Notes: a model not told the origin generated them from the sequence alone. Counted from the first letter of the stretch, positions 39,517-48,452 are shown. The stretch is 64,000 bases of DNA from Trichodesmium erythraeum GBRTRLIN201 (GCA_018457135.1 JAGGDU010000046.1:15516-79515), one strand, 5' to 3'. Numbers and translations are program-made.

Positions 39517-41142
39517 TTAAGATTGAGCAATTTCTTGGCGGAAGTTTTGCCATCCATCAACAGCATTAAGATTAGAAGTAACTCCTTTTTCTAGTAAAAC
39601 TACACCATCTCCAAAGTCAGTAATTCCATATTCACCAGAATTATAAAGTTCTTCAATTCGAGGAACAATTGTTTCTAGTCGTTGGCGATCGCTCTTAAAA
39701 GCTACCCGATACCTATTCAACCGCCACAGGTCAACAATAATATATTGTACTTTTTCAATCTTTTTAGCATCATTGCGAAATTGCATTCTGGGAAATCGCA
39801 AAATTGCTCGACGACTTGATAAATGTGGAATAATATAAGTTGTTGCTGCGACACTAGCATCATCAGGAATTTTATCTAACAATGGTCGCATTTGACTAAC
39901 ATGCTGCCATTGTTCGTTTGCTGGTATATAAACCCAAGGTTTAACTGAATCTGGTACTAAAAAATAGAAGGTGCGATTAGGATTAGATGTAAATGTAAAA
40001 AATAGTGACAGGCAAATACAAACTACCCAGAAACGAAGAAATTTTGGTGATGGTACTGGTGAATTCTTAACTTCTGATTCTCTCTTTCCCCACCATAAAA
40101 TTGCACCATAAAATAATCCTGGCACTACTGTCATAGCATAACGAATTGTAATTGACAGTACAGACAAACCCTTAGCAGAAAATAGTTTCAGCAAAGGAAA
40201 TCCTGCTATCATCCAAGCTGCAGGAGCAACAGCAGGCACAAATGCTAGAGGTAACCATTGACCTAATAAATATTTGAGAGTACCAAAAAATGGAGTAAAA
40301 ATTTCCTTGATCAAGCGCCAAGGGTTGCTCATCATGCCCCAAATAATTTCTAGAGTAGAAGCTTGGTCTCCTTCTGTATATTGACCAAATCTTTCCATCA
40401 TAAATCTCTGGGAAATGTCTTCAGAAAACACTGGCATAATAAGATTGGTTAGAGCTATCATATAGGAAAAACTGAGAGTACAGATAGCTAAACCTATTTT
40501 GGGATAGCGTTTACTTAAGATTAAGTAGAATCCGACTCCAAATAATACTACTCCTGAATCTTCTCGAACAGCTAAAGTTAATACTGCTAAAATCCAAAAT
40601 AGAGACCACCAGCGTTTTTCCATGGCCAATAGCAAGCTAAATACAAACAAAGGTATTTGACAAATATCATGAAAATTGGCTAGGGTAGGGCCTATTACTG
40701 CATTAGCTCCATAGAAACTAATGCTCATCATGGCTGATAACTGTGGTTGGAGATGCTGTCTAGCCAGGATATATAGAACTAAGCCCGAAACACTAATTAA
40801 TGTTACCTGTAAGACTGTTAGAGTAATAGGATATGGAAATAAGACATATATTGGCAACCAAAGCAAAAGAGCCGGGGTAAAATGTTGGCCTAAGCGGTGA
40901 TAATATACTTCTGAGACTTGGCCTTGATGAACTACATTCGTGGAAAGAGCTGAAGAGAGGGAACTTTGAAAAAAATGACCGTGCATACTATTCCAAAAGA
41001 CTTGGTTAAATATACCTTGGTCGTAAGAGGCGTAAAAACTGTAATAACGGTGTAGGTTGAACAACAGACAAACTACAAAAAAGGCGATCGCTACCACAAA
41101 TAGCTTTATTTGGAACTGATTTTTTTGCCTACTAACCAACAT
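39517..41142 (-). CDS. DUF2079 multi-pass membrane protein
   Basis: A 541-residue integral membrane protein. The N-terminal helix is followed by YYSFYASYDQGIFNQVFWNS and a periplasmic-type loop with YYHRLGQHFTPALLLWLP, the hallmark of the DUF2079 family (GT-C-like, function unknown, perhaps lipid-linked sugar transfer). About ten hydrophobic segments run to roughly residue 400, then a soluble C-terminal domain with DASVAATTYIIPHLSSR. The frame is open to a TTG at 41178, but ATG at 41142 gives a normal start before the first membrane helix. It is divergent from sasA (340 bp). A HIP1 octamer lies near each end of the gene. Confidence 0.85.
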   Translation of the reverse strand: MLVSRQKNQFQIKLFVVAIAFFVVCLLFNLHRYYSFYASYDQGIFNQVFWNSMHGHFFQSSLSSALSTNVVHQGQVSEVYYHRLGQHFTPALLLWLPIYVLFPYPITLTVLQVTLISVSGLVLYILARQHLQPQLSAMMSISFYGANAVIGPTLANFHDICQIPLFVFSLLLAMEKRWWSLFWILAVLTLAVREDSGVVLFGVGFYLILSKRYPKIGLAICTLSFSYMIALTNLIMPVFSEDISQRFMMERFGQYTEGDQASTLEIIWGMMSNPWRLIKEIFTPFFGTLKYLLGQWLPLAFVPAVAPAAWMIAGFPLLKLFSAKGLSVLSITIRYAMTVVPGLFYGAILWWGKRESEVKNSPVPSPKFLRFWVVCICLSLFFTFTSNPNRTFYFLVPDSVKPWVYIPANEQWQHVSQMRPLLDKIPDDASVAATTYIIPHLSSRRAILRFPRMQFRNDAKKIEKVQYIIVDLWRLNRYRVAFKSDRQRLETIVPRIEELYNSGEYGITDFGDGVVLLEKGVTSNLNAVDGWQNFRQEIAQS

Positions 41143-41482
41143 TGTTATCCATATATACTTAAAGCTCGCAGTATACAACTTACCAGAAATTTACACCTTC
41201 TTGAGTCATCATAGCCACTAATCAGACTTATTGTTTTTATTTATATAAAGTATAAATTATGTCTAATGACTATTGGATAATTTCAATACTGTCAAGAAAG
41301 GCAATTTACAGTATTGAGTGTCACAATATAAAATAGAGATTAAGTTATTTCAGAAACAAATTTTCTGTTAATGGCCAATAAATTTCAAAGTAATTTGTGA
41401 ATGGTTAAGTGGTAAACCCCGCCCTGCTTGTCCAGTCAGGCCTAATATCTAAGTAGGCGGGAATATTTTCGGAACGTTACAG
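41143..41482. other. divergent promoter region of DUF2079 gene and sasA
   Basis: A 340-bp spacer that should hold both promoters. No -10/-35 pair is clear. The only structured part is the hairpin at 41418-41461 just before sasA. Confidence 0.4.
41418..41461 (+). promoter_or_regulatory. leader hairpin upstream of sasA
   Basis: CCCGCCCTGCTT pairs imperfectly with AAGTAGGCGGG around a 21-base loop, 21 bases before the sasA ATG. It is much GC-richer than the surroundings. There is no U-run, so a leader or regulatory structure is more likely than a terminator. Confidence 0.4.
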
Positions 41483-42721
41483 ATGGTTAATTCCTCTCTT
41501 TCTGTTCGGCAACAAGATACTAATAGCCCATCTCACTTAGCCAGGGATTTTGTACAGGTGTCTTTAGAAAAATCTAATAACGAAGGATTCTTGCAACTTT
41601 TATTGTTTATTAATAAACGTCCTGGTTCTGAAGAACAAATTCAAGCTATTCATAATTCTCTAGCCAATTTAAAAACAGATTACCCATTTGAGTTCAATAT
41701 CATTGATGTAGGAGAACAACCCTACATGGCAGAACATTTTAAGTTAATTGCTACTCCTGCTCTACTAAAAACTCATCCTGAACCAAGACAAACTCTTACT
41801 GGAACAAATTTGGTGGCAAAAATGGAATATTGGTGGCCTCGTTGGCAACGTTCCTTAGCAGAATATTGGCACAGTTATAACTCTCCACCTCTATCACAAG
41901 AAGTTGTTAGTCAAAAATTATCCTCTAGTCCAATCAATTGTGCTGCTGAATTAATGCAAATGTCAGATGAAATTTTTCGCCTCAAGCGGGAAAAAGAACA
42001 ATTGCAAGCTCAACTAAAATTTAAGGACCGTATCATTGCCATGTTAGCTCATGACTTACGGAATCCTCTGACGGCACTTTCATTGGCTCTGGAAACTTTA
42101 GAATCAACTCAAAAAAGGGCAAATAATGAGTCGGTAAAAAGTTCTCCAACTTTTTTTGAACGCTTGATTAAGCAGGCACGTTATCAAGTGCGTATGATTG
42201 ATAGAATGATTACAGATATTCTAGAAAGACCTATAGGGAAAAGTACTAAGTTACCAATTGAACCTGACAAGTTAGATCTCGGAGCATTATGTTTAGAGGT
42301 GAAAATACAGTTTCGAGACCGACTCAAGGCAAAAAAATTGCAGCTAAAAACAGATATTCCTAATGATTTGCCCTTAATTTATGCTGATAGAGAAAGAATA
42401 CGTCAGGTAATAGTTAATTTGCTTGATAATGCAATTAAATATACTCCTAAAGAGGGTGAGATTCAGATTATCATCCTTGATCGCACAACTCAAAAGGTGC
42501 AAGTAACGGTTTCTGATAGTGGGCCTGGTATTCCTAAGGAAAATCGCTATCGGATTTTTGAAGATTCTTTCCGACTAAAACGGGATGAGTCACAGGAGGG
42601 TTATGGTATTGGTCTGGCTTTATGTCACCGAATTATCTTATCTCACTATGGTAAAATTTGGGTAGATTCTAGTCCTAATAATGGTAGTTGCTTTCATTTT
42701 ACTTTACCTGTTTATAGATAA
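41483..42721 (+). CDS. sasA: adaptive-response sensory kinase SasA
   Basis: A 412-residue histidine kinase of the circadian clock output. Residues about 34-130 form the KaiB-like thioredoxin fold (LLLFINKRPGSEEQI, TPALLKTHPEPRQTL) by which SasA binds KaiC. A coiled region 155-183 leads to the HisKA domain with H190 in MLAHDLRNPLTAL. The ATPase domain has NLLDNAIKYTP (N box), SDSGPGIP (G1) and GYGIGLALC (G2). SasA phosphorylates RpaA to drive clock gene expression. No kai gene or rpaA lies in the window. ATG at 41483 fits the family N-terminus. The gene is complete. Confidence 0.95.
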   Translation: MVNSSLSVRQQDTNSPSHLARDFVQVSLEKSNNEGFLQLLLFINKRPGSEEQIQAIHNSLANLKTDYPFEFNIIDVGEQPYMAEHFKLIATPALLKTHPEPRQTLTGTNLVAKMEYWWPRWQRSLAEYWHSYNSPPLSQEVVSQKLSSSPINCAAELMQMSDEIFRLKREKEQLQAQLKFKDRIIAMLAHDLRNPLTALSLALETLESTQKRANNESVKSSPTFFERLIKQARYQVRMIDRMITDILERPIGKSTKLPIEPDKLDLGALCLEVKIQFRDRLKAKKLQLKTDIPNDLPLIYADRERIRQVIVNLLDNAIKYTPKEGEIQIIILDRTTQKVQVTVSDSGPGIPKENRYRIFEDSFRLKRDESQEGYGIGLALCHRIILSHYGKIWVDSSPNNGSCFHFTLPVYR

Positions 42722-43416
42722 TTTGTGGTAGTTAGTTTTTCGCTTTTAGCTTTTAACTATTAGTCGGTTTTGTTGACCTTGATGTATTGTTTTATTTTTT
42801 GAGTTTGATACTAGAAAATTGCATAGCTTTTTCTTGAGTTAAACAGGTTCCAGTTAGAAAATAGCCAAAAATAATAATTATGTTAAGAAACTGGGTTTCT
42901 TGTTTTGGTATTTAATTACTGTTGAAGATAAAAATATCGCTTTTATAACATTTATCAAAAACTTCTCAGCCCATATCTTGAGTAGGATACCCACACTAAC
43001 CCCTCCCATGAGGGCAGGGCTATTTCATTTGAAGCTTTTATATAAAAAAAATAGTTGGTCAATGTAATTATTTTTTTTACTTATCAACTGTTTTTTTGTA
43101 TAAAATCGTGTATATAAATATTCTAATTAAACAGCTCAAAAAAATCCATGATTTCGGTAAATATCAAGGCTAAAGAAATGAATTGTTGTTAATCTTAATG
43201 ATAACTATTCTGATATCTATGTCTTAATATACATCTATTTTTGATTCTTGGTGATTTGCCTTTAGCTAATAAATCAAATATTATGAATTTTTCAATATTT
43301 ATCCAGAAAAAGTATCATCATCTTCAACAATTTATTTGAAAATAAAACGAATAAATTTTCTGAATACTCTTTAGGATTTTAATGAATAGGGAAGAAAATA
43401 ATTTTGATATAATTGA
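42722..43416. other. spacer with a short palindrome
   Basis: A perfect 7-bp hairpin, AAGAAAC TGG GTTTCTT, is at 42885-42901. The AGAAACCxGGTTTCT-type palindrome is very common in cyanobacterial spacers. The right side may hold unrecognisable 5' sequence of the transposase remnant. Confidence 0.4.
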
Positions 43417-43764
43417 TTGCAAAAATGGCTGGCTGTTGATGCTCAAGGTTTCAGAAATACTCTTACTAATTTTCACAATAATCAGCAAAATTTTGTTTCA
43501 ATGATTTCATTATTTAATCAAAATAGTGGATCTTTTTTTTTCTTAAAATTGTTGAAAATAAAAAACTATCATAAATCCAACAAGTGCAATACTTTATATC
43601 AAATATTTACTTCACAATACTGTTTTTATGATGGATTATTGAAATTGTCAAAAACCACTCAATTAATTACACAAATAAACAATAACTATTTAATTGCTGT
43701 TCAAAAATTAGCCAAATTTATCAAGGCAGATTACAACCCATGGTCAAAATATTTTATACTATAA
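43417..43764 (+). pseudogene. ISAs1-family transposase fragment
   Basis: A 115-codon open stretch that matches the middle of ISAs1 transposases: KWLAVDAQGFRNTLTN (family VAIDGKTLRGS, first DDE Asp), then QQNFVSMISLFNQNSGSFFF, FYDGLLKLSKTTQLITQ (family TIDAMGCQK..A) and NNNYLIAVQKLAKF (family DYVLALKGNQ). The second Asp region reads CFYDGLLKLSK, and the Gly-Asn motif is lost. Both ends are missing, so it cannot be functional although it has no internal stop. Confidence 0.68.
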
Positions 43765-44198
43765 TTTATGGCTATTTTCTTGACCTAAACTTACTTAATA
43801 AGAAAGCCAATTTTTTAAATATTTATGAATAATTTGACATTGTGCGATCGCTGATAAAAAAAATTATTAAAAAGCAACAGAGTAAACAGCTTAAACTAGA
43901 GAGTTACAGCTAAATTAACTAGATATTTAATAGATTTTTCTAAAAACTTAATGAACTCAATTTTATTAGGTGAATAATTATTAAAGATACTTATTATATA
44001 ATTCTTCTTTTAAAGTTTAATTATTTTTTTTCGGATTTGGCGATCGCTACTATGAAAGAGCGATAGTCAATCTAAAAATAAATTTTTTATTGGGAATAGA
44101 ACGGAGTGGAAAGAGGCAATCTCTATTACTGTGAGATTGCTTCTTGAGGTTTATAATAACAATTATTTAACCATAATTTATTTTAAATAAAAGTCAAA
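43765..44198. other. spacer downstream of the AAA operon
   Basis: It contains two HIP1 octamers (43844 and 44040) and the palindrome at 44111-44145. No gene. Confidence 0.35.
44111..44145. repeat. 35-bp palindrome, repeated motif
   Basis: AAGAGGCAATCTC pairs with GAGATTGCTTCTT in 12 of 13 positions around a 9-base loop. The flank AACGGAGTGGAAAGAGGCAAT is also present, diverged, near 37667. It lies about 55 bases after the end of the three-gene operon, without a U-run on that strand. It could serve as a 3' end structure or be a REP-like element. Confidence 0.55.
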
Positions 44199-44600
44199 TC
44201 AATCATCAAATTTAACACTTATTTCAGCGCTACCTTTAGTCTTTATTTCATCTAGAATCTCAGTCGGAATATTTGTCACTCTCTTGACTGTAGCACTTGT
44301 TGTATTGAGAAAACTTTTTTCTCCTTTTTTACTGTAAGTTTTAATTTCTATCAATTCTTTTTGGTCATCAAGAATAAGACGGCTTCCCAACACAGAATAT
44401 CCTTCTTGTTCAATTCTTGTATGGATATTTTCAATATCTTCCTCCAGTAAAGCAAAATTTAAAGTTTCCCTCTGGATACTATTCAAAGTATCAATATCAA
44501 CAACATTTTCTTGTAATGCTTGTGATATTTTTTCCCCTGCATTTTTAACAGTATTGAAAAATTCACCAAACTTATTTCCTAAATTGTTTGCTTTTTTCAT
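44199..44600 (-). CDS. third gene of AAA operon, unknown 133-aa protein
   Basis: A 133-residue soluble protein. The N-terminal 35 residues look like an amphipathic helix (NKFGEFFNTVKNAGEKISQAL), which could touch a membrane or a partner. A helical middle (IQRETLNFALLEEDIENIHTRIE) and a beta-like second half (YSVLGSRLILDDQKELIEI) follow, with an acidic end (SVKFDD). No family is recognised. A strong AGGAGG site sits before ATG 44600. It is 64 bp after the one-TM gene on the same strand, so it is the last member of the AAA operon. Confidence 0.72.
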   Translation of the reverse strand: MKKANNLGNKFGEFFNTVKNAGEKISQALQENVVDIDTLNSIQRETLNFALLEEDIENIHTRIEQEGYSVLGSRLILDDQKELIEIKTYSKKGEKSFLNTTSATVKRVTNIPTEILDEIKTKGSAEISVKFDD

Positions 44601-44664
44601 AGATATCCTCCTGAAAAAAATTAAAGTTTTTTTGAATCATTTTGTATTAACTTTAGTTGTTACT

Positions 44665-45012
44665 TTAAGTACCTCTTCGGCCTAACTCCAGCTTTGCTTT
44701 GTATTCGAGTTGATCCTCTAAGTCTTGAGGAACATCTAAGGGATCAATTTCCTCTTGGTCTGATAAAAGTCTTGTAGTTTTGTCATAAATATTTCTAGCA
44801 AAAATTTCAACTCTTTTGTAAATGCGTTTGCCTTTTTTAACTAGATAAACAATAGCATCAGAAGTTACCTCAACGGCTCGGTTTATCAAATCTAGTAGAG
44901 ATTCTATTACGCGAGTAAACCAAGCTGTGATGTCATCCCAAAAATAACCAACAGCAGCACCACCAAAAAAACTTAAACCTATAATTGTCCAAGTTATAGG
45001 ATCTATCGGCAT
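44665..45012 (-). CDS. second gene of AAA operon, one-TM protein
   Basis: A 115-residue protein with one N-terminal membrane helix at about 6-24 (ITWTIIGLSFFGGAAVGYFW). A soluble helical part follows, with SLLDLINRAVEVTSDAIVYL, a basic KKGKRIYKRVEIFARN segment, and a charged tail (ELGRRGT). It begins 3 bp after the AAA+ gene's stop and has AAAGGAGG as ribosome site, so translation is probably coupled. I recall close relatives in other cyanobacteria beside ATPase genes, but no named family. It could anchor the ATPase partner to a membrane. Confidence 0.72.
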   Translation of the reverse strand: MPIDPITWTIIGLSFFGGAAVGYFWDDITAWFTRVIESLLDLINRAVEVTSDAIVYLVKKGKRIYKRVEIFARNIYDKTTRLLSDQEEIDPLDVPQDLEDQLEYKAKLELGRRGT

Positions 45013-45015
45013 AAT

Positions 45016-45915
45016 TTATTCCTCCTTTAAATTTGAATTATTTCCGTTTTCTACAACAACTGTTTCTGCTAAATTAATTTTTTTGTGACGCAGTTTGATA
45101 GTTTTATATTTGTCGATTTCTTCATTTATAACTTCTTCATCAATAACTTTTACTTTACCAACTAGCAATTTTAATCCTAGCTTAATTGTGATGTTCCTAA
45201 TATCTCCACCACATAATCCTTCACTAATTTCAGCCGCTCTTTCATAACTGATATTTTTAGGCACTTTTTCAGATATATGAAATTGCCAAAGTTGAGTTCT
45301 CATTTCTATATCTGGTACGGGAAACTCAACATTAAAAATAATTCTCCTTAAAAAAGCCTCATCATAATTTTCAAATAAGTTTGTGGCAAATATAATTACG
45401 CCATTAAACTTATCCATCAATGTTAATAAGGTGCTTTTGGCAGAGTTAACACCATGATCTGCTGCTTGGGATAAGTTGGAAATTCTTTTACTTAATACAG
45501 CATCAGCTTCATCAAAAAATAATAAGCTCTGATTTTCTTCAGCTAGCTTGAAAACCTTTGATAAATTCTTAGATGTACCACCTACTAATTCAGATTCTAA
45601 TTCTCCATAATTAACCTTGATGATCTGAGTTTCTAACTTTTTGGCAATGGCTTCAGCAGTAATGCTTTTTCCTGTACCTGGTAATCCAAAAAAGTTGATG
45701 CTTAAACCATTACCTGTTTTGAGAAAACGATTAAATTCCCATTCAAGTAACAATTTATCCCGATTTTTTACATAAGCAATCATTTCTTTAATTTGCTCAA
45801 TTGTAGTTTTTGACAAAGCTATTTCATCTAACGTCCATTTAGGTGTTTCGAGTAAACTACTAACTTCATCTTTGGCATTAGACTTGTTTTTCTCCTTGAC
45901 TAGTTCAAATTTCAT
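45016..45915 (-). CDS. AAA+ ATPase, first gene of three-gene operon
   Basis: A 299-residue classical AAA ATPase. A short N-terminal region (WTLDEIALSKTTIEQIKEMI) precedes Walker A GLPGTGKS (77-84), Walker B LLFFDEAD (131-138), sensor 1 Asn in IIFATN (N179) and the arginine finger pair in FLRRIIF (190-191). The lid ends with GGDIRNITIKLGL (sensor 2 region), and a Lys-rich tail follows. Such proteins form hexamers that remodel or unfold a partner; no protease or membrane domain is fused. The frame is open to a TTG at 45975; ATG at 45915 is chosen because the extra residues look unstructured. It leads an operon with the one-TM and 133-residue proteins and is divergent from a STAND NTPase. Confidence 0.88.
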   Translation of the reverse strand: MKFELVKEKNKSNAKDEVSSLLETPKWTLDEIALSKTTIEQIKEMIAYVKNRDKLLLEWEFNRFLKTGNGLSINFFGLPGTGKSITAEAIAKKLETQIIKVNYGELESELVGGTSKNLSKVFKLAEENQSLLFFDEADAVLSKRISNLSQAADHGVNSAKSTLLTLMDKFNGVIIFATNLFENYDEAFLRRIIFNVEFPVPDIEMRTQLWQFHISEKVPKNISYERAAEISEGLCGGDIRNITIKLGLKLLVGKVKVIDEEVINEEIDKYKTIKLRHKKINLAETVVVENGNNSNLKEE

Positions 45916-46200
45916 GGTTTGATTTTCTGTTGGCTTTATTTTGCCATTGTTAGAGATTTTTATAACAGCAAACAATACTATTCTAAATAAAAATAAGGCT
46001 TAATAATAGTGTAAAAAGTATGAACTTTACCCGTTCTATAAAAGTAGAAAAATTACGAAAAGTATAGTACTTTTAAAATGACTTAGTTTAAATACAAAGT
46101 TTATTCTGGTGACACTATATTCCTAAAATTTTATTTCTAAAAGGGATTTAGGGTTTTAAGTAAATGGTCTATTAGAACGGGATTTAATATTAATTGATTT

Positions 46201-47583
46201 ATGAATAGTGCAGAAGTCTTGCAATTAGTAGATAATTTAATTTTTGCTAAAACCGGAAAACATTTAGAAGATTTACAAAAAAATTTATTGAAAGGCACTA
46301 TAGAGGGTAAGAAATATTCAGATATTGCTAAAGACATTGGTTTTAGTGACAGTCATGTCAAAAATGTAGGACAAGAATTATGGAATATTCTCTCATTAGT
46401 CTTAGGTGAAAAAGTTAAGAAGTCTAATTTTAAAAGTGTATTTAGAAATATCAAAAGCCTTAATTTTTCATCGGCTATTATTTCGGGATATTGTCATGCT
46501 AACCCCACAGCTAATAATATTAATATTTTTTCAGATAGAGAGCGATCGCCTACTTCTATAGAAAATTCCCAAGAAACTAAAAATCAACCAAAAATTGATT
46601 TAGCTGAAGCACCCAACATTTTTAATTTCTACGATCGCTCTTCTGAATTAAAAACTTTAGAAAACTGGATAGTAAAAGATTCATCTCGCCTCATTGCACT
46701 TTTAGGAATTAGTGGTATAGGCAAAACAACTCTAATACTGGAATTAATAAAACAAATAGAAACTAATTTTAATTACATCATTTATCGGAGTCTGCGCTTT
46801 TCCCCTACTCTTGATATAACTCTTACTAAACTATTAAAAAATTTCCCCAACCAAGGAGATACTTACGAGAATATTGAAACCCAAATATCACAACTGCTCA
46901 ACTGCTTACGTCAATATCGTTGTTTGATTGTTTTTGATGACTTACAAATACTTTTTTGTAGTGGAAAAATTGCCGGTCAATATCAAACTGAATATGAAAA
47001 TTACCAGATATTTTTTCAGCTTATTGCCGAAATTAATCATCACAGTTGTTTAATATTAAATAGTAGGGAAAAACCCATAGAAATAGCTCAACTAGAAACA
47101 AATAATAAGTATGTGCGATCGCTCATTTTAAGTAACTTAGGATTAGCAGCAAAACAAATTCTCCAAAACCAGAAATTGTTAGACGAAGAAGCTTGGGAAA
47201 ATTTAATTAATATCTATCAAGGTAACCCTCGTTGGATAGAATTTACTGGCACCATGATTCAAGAATTATTTGACAATAGTGTTGCTAAATTTTTGTCATG
47301 GGAAAAAGTAATTTTCAGTGAGTCTTTAGTAGCAGAATTAGATAAAAATTTTCAACGAATAACTCAGAATGAAAAAGCCATAATAATTCAACTTTCTCAA
47401 GCAAATAAACCAGTTACTTTGCATCAAATTGATAAAAATTTGGAGTTATCAACATCAGACTTATTGAATGCTATACAGTCACTAAAAAGACGATTATTAT
47501 TAGATATAAAACAAGAATATCAGACAACTTATTTTAGTTTAAATAAAGTCTGGAAACAGTATATTCAAAATCAATCTACTTAG
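46201..47583 (+). CDS. STAND NTPase with vMAP-type N-terminal domain
   Basis: A 460-residue protein. Residues 1-85 (AEVLQLVDNLIFAKTGKHL, SDIAKDIGFSDSHVKNVGQE) form the helix-turn-helix-like N-terminal domain I recall from vWA-MoxR-associated proteins (vMAP). A low-complexity linker follows. The NB-ARC-type NTPase has Walker A GISGIGKTT (169-177), Walker B CLIVFDDL (241-248) and an SREKP sensor-like segment. A winged-helix end contains LHQIDKNLELSTSDLLNAI. No WD40 or TPR sensor and no effector follow, although relatives usually have one, so it is short for its class. It is divergent from the AAA operon (285 bp apart) and ends 2 bp before mutT's stop codon on the other strand. Confidence 0.8.
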   Translation: MNSAEVLQLVDNLIFAKTGKHLEDLQKNLLKGTIEGKKYSDIAKDIGFSDSHVKNVGQELWNILSLVLGEKVKKSNFKSVFRNIKSLNFSSAIISGYCHANPTANNINIFSDRERSPTSIENSQETKNQPKIDLAEAPNIFNFYDRSSELKTLENWIVKDSSRLIALLGISGIGKTTLILELIKQIETNFNYIIYRSLRFSPTLDITLTKLLKNFPNQGDTYENIETQISQLLNCLRQYRCLIVFDDLQILFCSGKIAGQYQTEYENYQIFFQLIAEINHHSCLILNSREKPIEIAQLETNNKYVRSLILSNLGLAAKQILQNQKLLDEEAWENLINIYQGNPRWIEFTGTMIQELFDNSVAKFLSWEKVIFSESLVAELDKNFQRITQNEKAIIIQLSQANKPVTLHQIDKNLELSTSDLLNAIQSLKRRLLLDIKQEYQTTYFSLNKVWKQYIQNQST

Positions 47584-47585
47584 AT

Positions 47586-47981
47586 TCATATTTTCTTCAA
47601 AGCAGTAATAATTTGCTCATTAGCTTCAGGAAAAGTAAATCTATCTATCTCATCTAATGTTACCCACCTAAACTCATCACATTCTATAGCTTTTGGTATT
47701 CCCCGCAAGTAACGACAATGATATACATGAAGGATGAGTCTAATTTCAGAATAATTATACTCTATTGTAATTAAATGCTTTTCTACTGCAACCTCAATTC
47801 CCAACTCCTCTAAAACTTCCCTTTTAATACAATTTTCTATTGTTTCACCAGCTTCTTTTTTACCTCCAGGAAATTCCCATAAACCACCAAACGAATCCCC
47901 TAATCTTCGTTTATCAATTAATATTTTTCCTGTTTCATCCCAGATGACAGCAACGCCAATTAACTTATTAGATAATGCCAT
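47586..47981 (-). CDS. mutT: 8-oxo-dGTP diphosphatase (MutT, Nudix)
   Basis: A 131-residue Nudix hydrolase. The Nudix box lies at about 39-61 (GGKKEAGETIENCIKREVLE then ELGIE), matching GX5EX7REUXEEXGU. The start LSNKLIGVAVIWDETGKIL and the LWEFPGG segment are typical of MutT, which removes 8-oxo-dGTP from the nucleotide pool and prevents A-C mutations. Substrate is inferred from closeness to MutT; other Nudix enzymes look alike. It is tail to tail with the STAND gene, separated by 2 bp. A terminator for an upstream leftward transcript lies just before its start, so it has its own promoter or very short leader. Confidence 0.88.
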   Translation of the reverse strand: MALSNKLIGVAVIWDETGKILIDKRRLGDSFGGLWEFPGGKKEAGETIENCIKREVLEELGIEVAVEKHLITIEYNYSEIRLILHVYHCRYLRGIPKAIECDEFRWVTLDEIDRFTFPEANEQIITALKKI

Positions 47982-48000
47982 ATTAATTCTTATTTCTAAT

Positions 48001-48030
48001 AAAAAAAACCCTTAGTCTAGCAACCAAGGG
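48001..48030 (-). terminator. Rho-independent terminator upstream of mutT
   Basis: On the minus strand CCCTTGGT pairs with ACTAAGGG (one G-T pair) around a 6-base loop, followed by eight T residues (48001-48008). It would stop leftward transcripts, such as from the DUF760 gene, just before mutT. Confidence 0.68.
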
Positions 48031-48452
48031 AATGATTAAAAATTGACTAATTAACCGTTCTACTAAAATTACCCAAACTTACTTATAGATGATTACATGA
48101 GCTTTGAAGCTAGCTTGGGTGTTTCAGCCATATACCACTGAGGACATTCTGTAACTTATTATCTCTCTTAAGGCTTGAAATCCCTTGAAACTCAAGCTAA
48201 TGATACATATAGTTTTCGTGGGTTAATAGCGGCTATTTTAGTCTAGGCGAGGGAATCAAAATCGCCTATTTTAACAAAAACAATTGTAAGTTTTTAGGTC
48301 TAATGAAATCTTTAGTTTGTGAGTTTGTGTAAGATCAATTTTATGTCAATTAGTTATTTACCTCCTTCAGATAAATTAGACATAGCTCTCATATTATGAT
48401 GACAAATAACATACAATTTTATCAACTTTTGTAAATTATTTGACTTCAATAG
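48031..48452. other. spacer downstream of the DUF760 gene
   Basis: A 420-bp stretch with no gene. A leftward transcript from the DUF760 gene would cross it to the terminator at 48001-48030, so it could include an untranslated or small-RNA segment. A GTGGGTTAATAGCGGCTATTTTAG block near 48219 is unusually GC-rich but has no clear fold. Confidence 0.3.
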
